Below, piece after piece: positions 7,561 through 14,769 of a stretch of DNA of 64,000 nucleotides. The DNA is taken from positions 62,001 to 126,000 of the IMG/VR virus record IMGVR_UViG_3300042905_002309. One strand, given 5' to 3'. Made by a program: the position numbers and the translations under genes. Position 1 is the first letter of the stretch. The number at the start of each line of letters is the position of its first letter. Source of the DNA: a virus. Under the pieces are notes generated by a model. That model made no database searches. It was not told where the DNA came from and worked only from the letters and a program-made list of their open reading frames with translations.

Positions 7561-8020
7561 CAACTAATTTATACAACCCTTCAATAGTGGTCGTGTTATA
7601 ATCATATTCTTTATCAGATAATGGGGTCTGAATTGCAGTGTATATCACTGAACAACCAGCGTCTTTTGCTAATTTATGTAATACTTCTAGATTATTTTTT
7701 ATCACTTCTTTTGTACCATCAATTGTCATATTTTTACGAATACTACTAATCCCATAAGTGGCTTTTGGTTCTTGGTTAATAGTAATGCGGAGAGCACCAT
7801 TATTAAATGCTTTCATATATAATTCTTCTTGTGTGAGCGTTGTTAAATCTGATCGTGATATACCAAATATTTTTGGGTGGTCTTTTAGATAACTTATATG
7901 TGAGAAATCTGGAACCTCAAGGATTTTACTAGGATAAGATATTATCCATGCATTATAACCACCAAAAGTACGTTCCTCTTTTAAAATTATATATAGATTG
8001 TAGAAAAAATTATCTCGCAT
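7547..8020 (-). CDS. hypothetical protein
   Basis: 157 residues, no family recognised. It reads as a mixed alpha/beta soluble protein (YNAWIISYPSKI, GALRITINQEPKATYG, LAKDAGCSVIYTAIQTPL) without signal peptide or membrane segment. It may be a small Rossmann-like domain, but no catalytic motif is visible. The late promoter ACTAAATA lies exactly 5 nt before the ATG with no ribosome site, so a leaderless late mRNA is predicted. The gene ends inside the second 95 bp terminator repeat. Confidence 0.65.
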   Translation of the reverse strand: MRDNFFYNLYIILKEERTFGGYNAWIISYPSKILEVPDFSHISYLKDHPKIFGISRSDLTTLTQEELYMKAFNNGALRITINQEPKATYGISSIRKNMTIDGTKEVIKNNLEVLHKLAKDAGCSVIYTAIQTPLSDKEYDYNTTTIEGLYKLVEHVK

Positions 8021-8025
8021 ATGAT

Positions 8026-8033
8026 TATTTAGT
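8026..8033 (-). promoter_or_regulatory. late promoter, leaderless type, for the gene at 7547-8020
   Basis: Minus strand ACTAAATA-atcat-ATG with a gap of exactly 5 nt and no ribosome site. Confidence 0.65.
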
Positions 8034-8042
8034 ATATAAACG

Positions 8043-8107
8043 AAAAAAAAACCCGACTCCTTGCGGAATCGGGCTACCTTGTCGGGTATCTGAAATTGTC
8101 TTCGTAT
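8043..8107 (-). ncRNA. candidate small RNA / terminator unit, divergent copy 3
   Basis: The late promoter ACTAAATA at 8113-8120 has no gene of its own, since the next ORF has its own promoter at 8026. The predicted start at 8107 gives a ~65 nt RNA containing ACCCGACAAGGTAG and then the terminator CCCGATTCC..GGAGTCGGG with nine T. The CCCGACAAGGTAG core and the layout match copies 1 and 2, while the hairpin sequence differs but still pairs. The upstream CCCGAC could alternatively pair with GTCGGG of the terminator. It also terminates the reductase gene. Confidence 0.55.
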
Positions 8108-8112
8108 ACAAC

Positions 8113-8120
8113 TATTTAGT
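8113..8120 (-). promoter_or_regulatory. late-type promoter with no ORF, serves candidate small RNA 3
   Basis: Minus strand ACTAAATA just after the reductase stop codon. The only thing downstream before the next promoter is the short hairpin unit. Confidence 0.55.
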
Positions 8121-8125
8121 AATTC

Positions 8126-10576
8126 TTATGAACACTTTGAGTTTCCACAATTCTTACAAATCTTGCAACCATCTTCAAAAACCAATTTAGAACCACATTT
8201 CTCACAATTACCACCAATTGTGCCATCTTTAATATACTTTTTTAATGCTCGTGCAATAGACTTACCAAAGCTGAACATATCACCTTCCGTCTTCAATAAT
8301 TGGTCTACAGTATATTGAAGAGGAACATGATGGCGAAGAGATAGTGATGTAAAACGAGTAAGCATATCTTCCTCTTCTGTTGTATTCTTGGTAATATCTT
8401 TAATTTCGCTACCATCTTCAAATATCAAATGATATCGCCCTTGGGTTTCACGTATAATCTTGCCTGTGGTTAATTTTTTGTCATATTTACCATTTTCGAT
8501 AGCAAAACATTCATATGGTACTCCTTCATCAAAACCAATCATAACCATATATTCGAATGTACGCACCTTATCTAATTTCTTTGTAACCTTAATGTGGTGG
8601 ATTTCACATGGAACAATTTTGGGGCGTTTCTTTGCTTCGTTCTTTTTAACTTCTTTATTACCAGTGTCATTTTCGTTTACCAACACACCTGAACGACTTC
8701 CATCACGGTAGAACGTCATACCCTTACATCCACCCTTCCAAGCTTTCATGTAAAGTTTTTCCACCATGTCCATACTCACAGATTTAGGGGCATTTGCTGT
8801 CTTTGAAACTGAATGTGAAATCCATTTCTGTACACTAGATTGAAGATCAATTGAGGATTCCAAATCGATGTCTTTAACAGTAGAACCATGATAAGGTGAC
8901 TTGGTAATATCCTTTGTAGGATTACTTTTAATCCACTTATTTAATCCTGTGTGATACATGATAAATTCCTGCCATCTATCACCCATATCGTCAACGAAAT
9001 CGACCTTAACTGTGCTATTCGTAGCATTGATTTTCTTTCTACGTTTGTAAGACAATTCAAACACAGGTTCAATACCAGAAGAAGTCTGTGTCAAGATTGA
9101 AACACTTCCTGTTGGTGAGCAAGTTGTAGGAGAAATATTTCTTCTACCGTACTTTGAGTGTAAATCTGCTACCTCTGGTGAAGCTTCAAAAATACGAGTG
9201 AGTAATGGAGAAGGATTATTATATTCAAGATCATGATTATAAAGAGGAAATGCACCCAATTCCTTCGCCATCTCACAAGATGATTTCATACTCGAAACCG
9301 CTAAACCCTTGAATACAGTATCAGTGATAGCCAATGATTCTTTTGAACCATACTTACATCCCATAGAAGCAAATACATCAGCTAAAGCCGTTACACCAAG
9401 ACCAGTTCTGCGACCTTTGATACAAGAATCTTTTATATTCAACCATGTATCCAATTCAATCTGTTTAATTTTATCTGTCTCTTTATCAGATTTAATTTTA
9501 TTGATAATTTCATCCAAGCATTCAAGTTCTAAATCAATAAGATCATCCATTAAACGTTGACCCATTTCAACCATCTTACCAAACTTACCATAGTTGAAAA
9601 ATGCTGTATCGGTAAACGGATGTTCAACAAAACTGATGAGATTTACAACAATCAAACGACAAGAATCAACTCCCATTACAATTTCACCACAAGGATTCGT
9701 TGTTCGATCATAGAAATTATTATCAATGGCTCCATAGCGATTTGATAAGCTATTATTAATCATTGTATCCCAAAACATACAACCGGGTTCTCCATTGTTG
9801 AAATTTGCTTCCATCATTAATTTCCAGATTGAACGAGCGTTCACTTTCTTAGAAATTTCTTTCTTTCCTGTCATAGGCCAGAATTGTTCATAATCAGTAT
9901 TAGCTTCAACAGCCTTCAAGAAATCATCTGTAAATCTTACTGAAATATTTGCACCAGTTACACGTTTCTTATCAGCTTTCATCAAGATAAATTTCTCAAT
10001 TTCAGGATGATGTACTGACATAGATAATAACAATGCACCACGACGACCACCTTGTGCAATTCCTCTAACAGTTTCACTAAATTTATCTGCGAATACACTG
10101 AATCCGTCTGTAGTACGTGCAGCATTTTCAACATGCATACCAGATGGACGAATATTGCTGATATCTACACCTACACCTGCTCTACGTTTCATAAGTTGAG
10201 CCATAACTTGATCCGTATAACATACACCACCAATTGAATCTACAACATTATCAATTACATAACAATTACCAAGGGTTTGTTTCTGATGTTTATTACCAAT
10301 TCCAGACATTGGTGAACCTTGTGGGACGATGTATTTAAATTTATCAAATGCATCAAAGATTTCTTTTTCTGTGAGGGGTTTCTTAAATTTCTTTTTCTCA
10401 ATTCGTGCAAATTCTTTTGCCATGCGCCAATGCATATCTTCTGGTGTCTTTTCGATTAGATTATCATCTTTATCACGTAGTGCGTATTTTTCAATCCAGA
10501 CGCTAGAGGCGAGTTCGTCACCATTAAAATATTTTAAGCATTCAATCATAGATTCTTCTTGTGTATATTTCTTCAT
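8126..10576 (-). CDS. nrdJ: adenosylcobalamin-dependent (class II) ribonucleotide reductase
   Basis: 816 residues. It reduces ribonucleotides to deoxyribonucleotides using a B12-generated thiyl radical, so no NrdB partner is needed. Motifs include GNCYVI near 104 (redox cysteine), NPCGEIV near 292 (radical cysteine loop), GRRNISPTTCSPTGSVS near 478-494 and a C-terminal zinc cluster CEKCGSKL...CKICKNCG, as in the zinc-containing NrdJ subgroup. The late promoter is exact TATAAATA with an AGGAG ribosome site, so expression would be late or continued rather than strictly early. No intein or intron interrupts it. It would tie phage DNA synthesis to host cobalamin supply. Confidence 0.93.
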   Translation of the reverse strand: MKKYTQEESMIECLKYFNGDELASSVWIEKYALRDKDDNLIEKTPEDMHWRMAKEFARIEKKKFKKPLTEKEIFDAFDKFKYIVPQGSPMSGIGNKHQKQTLGNCYVIDNVVDSIGGVCYTDQVMAQLMKRRAGVGVDISNIRPSGMHVENAARTTDGFSVFADKFSETVRGIAQGGRRGALLLSMSVHHPEIEKFILMKADKKRVTGANISVRFTDDFLKAVEANTDYEQFWPMTGKKEISKKVNARSIWKLMMEANFNNGEPGCMFWDTMINNSLSNRYGAIDNNFYDRTTNPCGEIVMGVDSCRLIVVNLISFVEHPFTDTAFFNYGKFGKMVEMGQRLMDDLIDLELECLDEIINKIKSDKETDKIKQIELDTWLNIKDSCIKGRRTGLGVTALADVFASMGCKYGSKESLAITDTVFKGLAVSSMKSSCEMAKELGAFPLYNHDLEYNNPSPLLTRIFEASPEVADLHSKYGRRNISPTTCSPTGSVSILTQTSSGIEPVFELSYKRRKKINATNSTVKVDFVDDMGDRWQEFIMYHTGLNKWIKSNPTKDITKSPYHGSTVKDIDLESSIDLQSSVQKWISHSVSKTANAPKSVSMDMVEKLYMKAWKGGCKGMTFYRDGSRSGVLVNENDTGNKEVKKNEAKKRPKIVPCEIHHIKVTKKLDKVRTFEYMVMIGFDEGVPYECFAIENGKYDKKLTTGKIIRETQGRYHLIFEDGSEIKDITKNTTEEEDMLTRFTSLSLRHHVPLQYTVDQLLKTEGDMFSFGKSIARALKKYIKDGTIGGNCEKCGSKLVFEDGCKICKNCGNSKCS

Positions 10577-10599
10577 TAATTTCTCCTAAAGTGTTCAAG

Positions 10600-10607
10600 T
10601 ATTTATA
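10600..10607 (-). promoter_or_regulatory. late promoter of the reductase gene
   Basis: Minus strand exact TATAAATA, 23 nt before the start, then TTTAGGAG ribosome site. Confidence 0.7.
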
Positions 10608-10745
10608 CCAATAAGTGTGTTTTACTATAGGTACTTTGGTATGTAGTCGTAACCTCTTATGTTTGTTCAGTTTATATGTTTATTATATAATTTATTCTTA
10701 TTACCCTTACAGTATAGCATTTTCTCAAGATTATTCAACTCTTTT

Positions 10746-10753
10746 GATAAATA
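10746..10753 (+). promoter_or_regulatory. late promoter of the neck genes
   Basis: GATAAATA-cttaaaaaggatttc before the gp13-like start at 10773. The rest of 10608-10745 is AT-rich with no feature I can support. Confidence 0.65.
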
Positions 10754-10772
10754 CTTAAAAAGGATTTCATTT

Positions 10773-12134
10773 ATGGCTAAATTTACAAATATTAATAATG
10801 CAACCATCGTACAAACTACAACAGCCGATGGATTTTGGCTACCAACTAAAATAAATACTCGTCAGGTTGGATTACAAGTTTACAGTTTTGATGACCCCGC
10901 TTTGGATATTATACCACCATCACCCGGTTTTGTAATAAATGATGCACATATCTATCAATCTTCTACTTTAGTTCCTAATGCTACTTCCTATGGTGTAGCT
11001 GTAGCATTTACTGTTAATGGTAGTGCTGTTGCTGTACCTTTATATCAAATTGAACAGAATAGTGAAATATATCCTTTATTAGACTTTAAAACTCCTACAT
11101 TGGTTGGTGGATTAACTTCAACTGGATCATTTATGGTAATGGGTATTGATAATGTTAATTATGGACTTTCTTTGTATAATTATGGTCAACTATTAAATCA
11201 ACAAAATAATACTTTCAGTGATATTACTACTGGAATAACTACTAATACTATTGTTGATGTGGGTAAACCTACCTTTGATATCACTACTGAGAGTGGTTCT
11301 ACATATCTTAATCCTAAAATTGAAGCTTATAGTGACTTATTGGAACGTATCAAACGTCTTCTTGGTTGGCCTTCTATCAATATTGATTTATGTGATGAAA
11401 ATATTGCTGCATTTATTGATAACGCCATTGAATTATATACAAAATATGCTGGTTACTCAGAAGAGTTTATGATTTTCAATACCAATATTTACAAACGAGG
11501 TATTGGTATTAAACTTGATGATATTTTCTCATTCACTCCTGAATTAAATGAGAAGACTAGTAATAATGCTAAAATCGGTTTTGATTATGATATGAAAGAT
11601 TATCGTAAAGTACTTGATGTCTGGTCTTTCGAACAAGGTGAATCAACTGGTATTAATACTTTATTCACGATGGAACAAGCGATGGTACAACAAGTTTATT
11701 ACGGAAATCTTTTAGGTAGTATGGGATTTGATTTGGTTACGTGGCATATTACTAAAGAATGGCTTGAAACTAGAGAGAAAGTATTGGCGCAAAAACCGTA
11801 TATCAGATTTAATGCTCGTTCACAATATATGACCATTCTTCCAGAACCAATGCCTAACCAGAACTATTTTGGTTGTATTGGTGCTAATGTAGAAAAACCT
11901 GTTCGTGATTTAATTTCAGAACCTTGGGTTGTATTCTATGTACAAGCTCTTTCAAAAATTGCTATCGGTAATCTTAGAACTAAGTTCCAAGGTCAGGTAT
12001 TATTCGGTGGTGGTACAGTTAATGGTACAGATTTATTAGGTCAAGGTCTTAAAGAAAAAGAAGAACTTGAAAAACAATTATTAACTGGTAGTGGATTTGT
12101 TGATGTAACACCTATTAGATTCTTCATGGGGTAA
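10773..12134 (+). CDS. 13: neck protein, T4 gp13-like, with long N-terminal extension
   Basis: 453 residues, against 309 in T4. The gp13 family signature begins near residue 180 (LLERIKRLLGWPSINIDLCDENI) and includes DYRKVLDVWSFEQG, GINTLFTMEQAMVQQ, FDLVTWHITKEWLETREKVLAQ and the C-terminal LFGGGTVNGTDLLGQGLKEKE. gp13 joins gp14 to complete the head and form the tail-docking neck. The first ~180 residues are rich in Ser/Thr/Gly/Val and beta-prone, with no recognised family. I chose the ATG at 10773 because it follows a late promoter and AAAGGA site; an upstream in-frame ATG has neither. Confidence 0.9.
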   Translation: MAKFTNINNATIVQTTTADGFWLPTKINTRQVGLQVYSFDDPALDIIPPSPGFVINDAHIYQSSTLVPNATSYGVAVAFTVNGSAVAVPLYQIEQNSEIYPLLDFKTPTLVGGLTSTGSFMVMGIDNVNYGLSLYNYGQLLNQQNNTFSDITTGITTNTIVDVGKPTFDITTESGSTYLNPKIEAYSDLLERIKRLLGWPSINIDLCDENIAAFIDNAIELYTKYAGYSEEFMIFNTNIYKRGIGIKLDDIFSFTPELNEKTSNNAKIGFDYDMKDYRKVLDVWSFEQGESTGINTLFTMEQAMVQQVYYGNLLGSMGFDLVTWHITKEWLETREKVLAQKPYIRFNARSQYMTILPEPMPNQNYFGCIGANVEKPVRDLISEPWVVFYVQALSKIAIGNLRTKFQGQVLFGGGTVNGTDLLGQGLKEKEELEKQLLTGSGFVDVTPIRFFMG

Positions 12135-12137
12135 AAA

Positions 12138-12983
12138 ATGAAATGTAATGGAACTAAACCAAGATTTGTAAATAAAAACACAAATGCCAATGAACGTAAG
12201 CTTATAGCCCAATGGTGGGAAGAAGCTACGCAATTATATGGAACCTCTGTATCCTATTTTACCAATCTTTACAGTTTAACTTCACATGATTTCTTATACG
12301 GTGAGAATCCTACTAAGGGATTTTCTTCACCTACCGAAATGATTGTATTAGCTCAAATGAATAACGATTCTCTTTTATTGAGTAAGTTTGGTATTCAAGC
12401 ACAGGGTGAATTGACAATTGTAATTCCCATCTCTCAATTCTCTACAGATATGAAGAATCCACGAGCAGAACCAAAAAGTGGTGATTTAATTCGTCTTGAT
12501 GAGGTTGGTTGGGATCGTCCAAATGGTGGGGGTTATCCAAATTCTTATCCTGATACACAATTAACAGGATTAAGTTCAATCGATTTCTGTACTATGAGCG
12601 ATCCTGATGGTAATAAAACATTAAATAGTGGTTATGTTAGCGGTGGTGGTTATAATCCTATCGATAGCTGGTTACGTGGACCAAATGTTTACGAAATTAC
12701 CGAAAGAAGAGATGAAAATATACCCGGGCAGATTAATCCTTTAATGGCTCATATCGTTTGGTATATTACTTGCAAGAGATTTGATTATTCTTACGAACCA
12801 AATGCTCCTATGGAAGCTGGTTCAAGTCAGGTTTCGGATTCGTCTATGTATGGTAAATTAAGTGGTGGTACGCCTACTGCGGAACCACCTAAACCTTATA
12901 CGCAAAATGATGAACTTGCTGCGAAACTCTCATGGGATTATACGCAACACGGCAATCTCGATTCTGTATACGGTAAATATTAA
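12138..12983 (+). CDS. 14: neck protein, T4 gp14-like
   Basis: 281 residues (T4 gp14 is 256). Family motifs seen are DFLYGENPTKGFSSPTEM, LLSKFGIQAQGELT, EPKSGDLIRLDE, YEITERRDENIPGQINPL, and KRFDYSYEPNAPME followed by QVSDSSMYGKL. gp14 pairs with gp13 in the neck. The start lies 3 nt after the gp13 stop, in the T4 gene order. The stop overlaps the stop of a convergent HNH gene (TTAA). Confidence 0.92.
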   Translation: MKCNGTKPRFVNKNTNANERKLIAQWWEEATQLYGTSVSYFTNLYSLTSHDFLYGENPTKGFSSPTEMIVLAQMNNDSLLLSKFGIQAQGELTIVIPISQFSTDMKNPRAEPKSGDLIRLDEVGWDRPNGGGYPNSYPDTQLTGLSSIDFCTMSDPDGNKTLNSGYVSGGGYNPIDSWLRGPNVYEITERRDENIPGQINPLMAHIVWYITCKRFDYSYEPNAPMEAGSSQVSDSSMYGKLSGGTPTAEPPKPYTQNDELAAKLSWDYTQHGNLDSVYGKY

Positions 12984-13252
12984 ATCTTAACATCGTTACG
13001 ATACCATAGTAACTCAGGTCCAATTGATGTTTGTTGCCAATCCTCAATTACAATTAAATCTTGATGTACTTCTGTATGACAATCTGCACAAATATAACAA
13101 AGATTCCATTTAGCATTAGCATCAGGTATTTTTCGACCATGTATATGATGTTCTTCTAAAATTTTCTTTTCTTCACAAAGATCACAAGGTTTGGTTTTGG
13201 AGCGTTTAATTTTTTGTAAACTTTTACGGGTTAAATCTGATTTTTTTCTCAT
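12980..13252 (-). CDS. small HNH endonuclease
   Basis: 90 residues with a complete zinc-HNH fold: CDLCEEKKILEEHHIHGRK (23-41) and CYICADCHTEVHQDL (57-71). The N-terminus is very basic (RKKSDLTRKSLQKIKRSKTK). It is a free-standing homing endonuclease or similar nuclease. It is convergent with gp14, with overlapping stop codons. The late promoter TATAAATA lies exactly 5 nt before the ATG, with no ribosome site, so a leaderless late mRNA is predicted. Confidence 0.85.
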   Translation of the reverse strand: MRKKSDLTRKSLQKIKRSKTKPCDLCEEKKILEEHHIHGRKIPDANAKWNLCYICADCHTEVHQDLIVIEDWQQTSIGPELLWYRNDVKI

Positions 13253-13257
13253 ATAAC

Positions 13258-13265
13258 TATTTATA
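13258..13265 (-). promoter_or_regulatory. late promoter, leaderless type, for the small HNH gene
   Basis: Minus strand TATAAATA-gttat-ATG, the same 16 nt arrangement as in front of the GIY-YIG gene at 1-360. Confidence 0.7.
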
Positions 13266-13290
13266 ATTTACCATATTCATTTACAATTTC

Positions 13291-13298
13291 AATAAATA
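13291..13298 (+). promoter_or_regulatory. late promoter of the small membrane protein gene
   Basis: AATAAATA-attatacagaggtaat before the start at 13318; leadered with a CAGAGG site. Confidence 0.6.
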
Positions 13299-13317
13299 AT
13301 TATACAGAGGTAATATT

Positions 13318-13521
13318 ATGCCATTTATAACTAAAAACATTGACGGTAAAAGTGAAGTACAAGTTCGTGCGATATTAGCAGGATTGTTCTCATTAGCTAT
13401 TATTGCTGGTTTCTTCTGTGCTTTAATCACTGCGGATTCATTTATGGGTATTGCTACAATGGCTATTACCTATTATTTTGCAAAAAGAAATACTGAGGAA
13501 GGTAAAACAATCAATAAATAA
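13318..13521 (+). CDS. small membrane protein
   Basis: 67 residues. Two hydrophobic stretches at about 25-43 (AILAGLFSLAIIAGFFCALI) and 48-60 (SFMGIATMAITYYF) suggest a two-pass or hairpin membrane protein, with short charged ends (KRNTEEGKTINK at the C-terminus). Size and topology would fit a holin or other small inner-membrane phage protein, but no family is recognised. It is the only convincing membrane protein in the window. The stop overlaps a convergent HNH gene. Confidence 0.7.
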   Translation: MPFITKNIDGKSEVQVRAILAGLFSLAIIAGFFCALITADSFMGIATMAITYYFAKRNTEEGKTINK

Positions 13522-14191
13522 AATTGGTCTTTTCTGGTACTTTATCGCCTTTAGATAGATTTTCACGTACTAATAATGGTTGAAGATTTCCCCAATGATT
13601 AGCTATCTTCTGATTGGTTTGGTCTATTAAATCATTATCCGCAAAGAACTGTAATGGTATTATATGATCTACATGCCATACTTTACCATAATTTTCTCTT
13701 GTCATTCCATCACGAAATTGTTTTTCTAAATGATTCCATACTTCTTCTATCGTACAACAAAAGGATTCTATTGTTGATGTGTATTTAGAATTATTTTTTA
13801 ATGCTTTATTACGTCTTCGTCTTAAATTATGTAATAACTTATAATTAGAATCAGTTTTTAATCTTGTTTTAACATATGAATTATCACGAGTCTGTTTTAT
13901 GGTTCTATTTTCTTTGTTATATTTCTTTACGTAATTTTTAATATGTAATCTATGTATTTCATTATTATCATATTTATCTTTTCGTTTTTCTTTTATTACT
14001 GTTTTATTTAAAACTCTATACTGACGAAGATAATCAATATTTTCAGTTCTATGTAGTAATCTATACTGTTTATTACAAAGTTTACAGTTGTTCTGGTGTC
14101 CGTCTAACGCTTTAGTGTATTTTGAGAAATCGTCTATAGATTTAATCTCATTACATTTAAAACATTTTTTGGTATCATTTTGACTTGTCAT
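13511..14191 (-). CDS. zinc-finger HNH endonuclease, family with RNA leader (copy C)
   Basis: 226 residues. The N-terminal zinc finger is CFKCNEIKSIDDFSKY...NCKLC. A long basic helical middle follows, and the C-terminal HNH domain is GKVWHVDHIIPLQFF with QKIANHWGNLQPLLVRENLSKGDKVP. The same domain order and wording appear in the proteins at 16749-17405 and 48616-49341. The gene has its own late promoter and the three-way-junction leader at 14219-14280. It converges on the small membrane protein with an 11 bp 3' overlap. The family is a free-standing homing endonuclease. Confidence 0.88.
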   Translation of the reverse strand: MTSQNDTKKCFKCNEIKSIDDFSKYTKALDGHQNNCKLCNKQYRLLHRTENIDYLRQYRVLNKTVIKEKRKDKYDNNEIHRLHIKNYVKKYNKENRTIKQTRDNSYVKTRLKTDSNYKLLHNLRRRRNKALKNNSKYTSTIESFCCTIEEVWNHLEKQFRDGMTRENYGKVWHVDHIIPLQFFADNDLIDQTNQKIANHWGNLQPLLVRENLSKGDKVPEKTNFIY

Positions 14192-14218
14192 TTAAACTCA
14201 CCTTTATAAATATTGATG

Positions 14219-14280
14219 TACAGGACAGCTATACTCACCTGTAGTTTCTATAAACAAACCACTGTTTATAGATTACTGTA
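14219..14280 (-). promoter_or_regulatory. three-way-junction leader RNA, copy C
   Basis: Minus strand, 5' to 3': P1 UACAG, UAAU, P2 CUAUAAAC/GUUUAUAG, AAA, P3 CUA/UAG, CUGUC, P1 CUGUA. The three junction strands UAAU, AAA and CUGUC are identical in copies A and B, while all stems differ in sequence yet still pair. It lies about 9 nt after the predicted late start site and 27 nt before the HNH start codon. Confidence 0.75.
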
Positions 14281-14294
14281 TCTCTTCTTTTAAT

Positions 14295-14302
14295 TATTTA
14301 GT
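14295..14302 (-). promoter_or_regulatory. late promoter of HNH cassette C
   Basis: Minus strand ACTAAATA-attaaaaga, feeding directly into the structured leader. Confidence 0.65.
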
Positions 14303-14305
14303 ATA

Positions 14306-14761
14306 TTAACATTTAATACCTAATTCTTTTTCGGTAATTATGGTAAACTTCATATTATGCTTCGCTGCATACTGTTTAGCTGCATCCCATTTACTACTAT
14401 TGATAGCATATTCTTCCATTTCATACATTAATGTCTTTGGGGCTTTTCTTTTACTTGGTAAAGGTTGTTTCAATTTCTTTGCTGGTTTGTATTCAATGAT
14501 GTATTTTTCTAAAGTACCTGTAGGTGTTCTTAAAATACAATTAAAATCTATAAAATATCTATGAACTTTTCCGTCAGTCGGTTTCAAATAAGGTATAACT
14601 ACACTTTCAGACCCCCATTCAATGATATTTGGATTTAAATCTAACCATCTGCATAATAAAAACTCAGGATGTGAGCGATAACACAAAGGCATCGACCCCT
14701 TATACTTCGATGTATTCTTTAAGGGATAGATGCCTTGTGAATAATATATGTCTTTAGCCAT
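14306..14761 (-). CDS. 4: head completion nuclease, T4 gp4 (50)-like
   Basis: 151 residues, the size of T4 gp4 (150). It shares the gp4 pattern throughout: KNTSKYKGS, CYRSHPEFLLCRWLDLNPNIIEWGSESVVIPY, RYFIDFNC, EKYIIEYKPAKKLKQP, and SSKWDAAKQYAAKHNMKFTIITE. The E/D/ExK spacing is that of a PD-(D/E)xK (TnsA-like) nuclease. In T4 it trims or completes DNA in the packaged head before tail joining. It directly follows the portal gene, separated by 8 nt. Confidence 0.92.
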   Translation of the reverse strand: MAKDIYYSQGIYPLKNTSKYKGSMPLCYRSHPEFLLCRWLDLNPNIIEWGSESVVIPYLKPTDGKVHRYFIDFNCILRTPTGTLEKYIIEYKPAKKLKQPLPSKRKAPKTLMYEMEEYAINSSKWDAAKQYAAKHNMKFTIITEKELGIKC

Positions 14762-14769
14762 ATATCACG

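Noticed and set aside
7121-8107. 16S rRNA 3'-end mimic (ACAAGGTAGCC)
   Set aside because: The 11-base match to rRNA GTAACAAGGTAGCCG is short and the flanks do not follow rRNA; likely chance.
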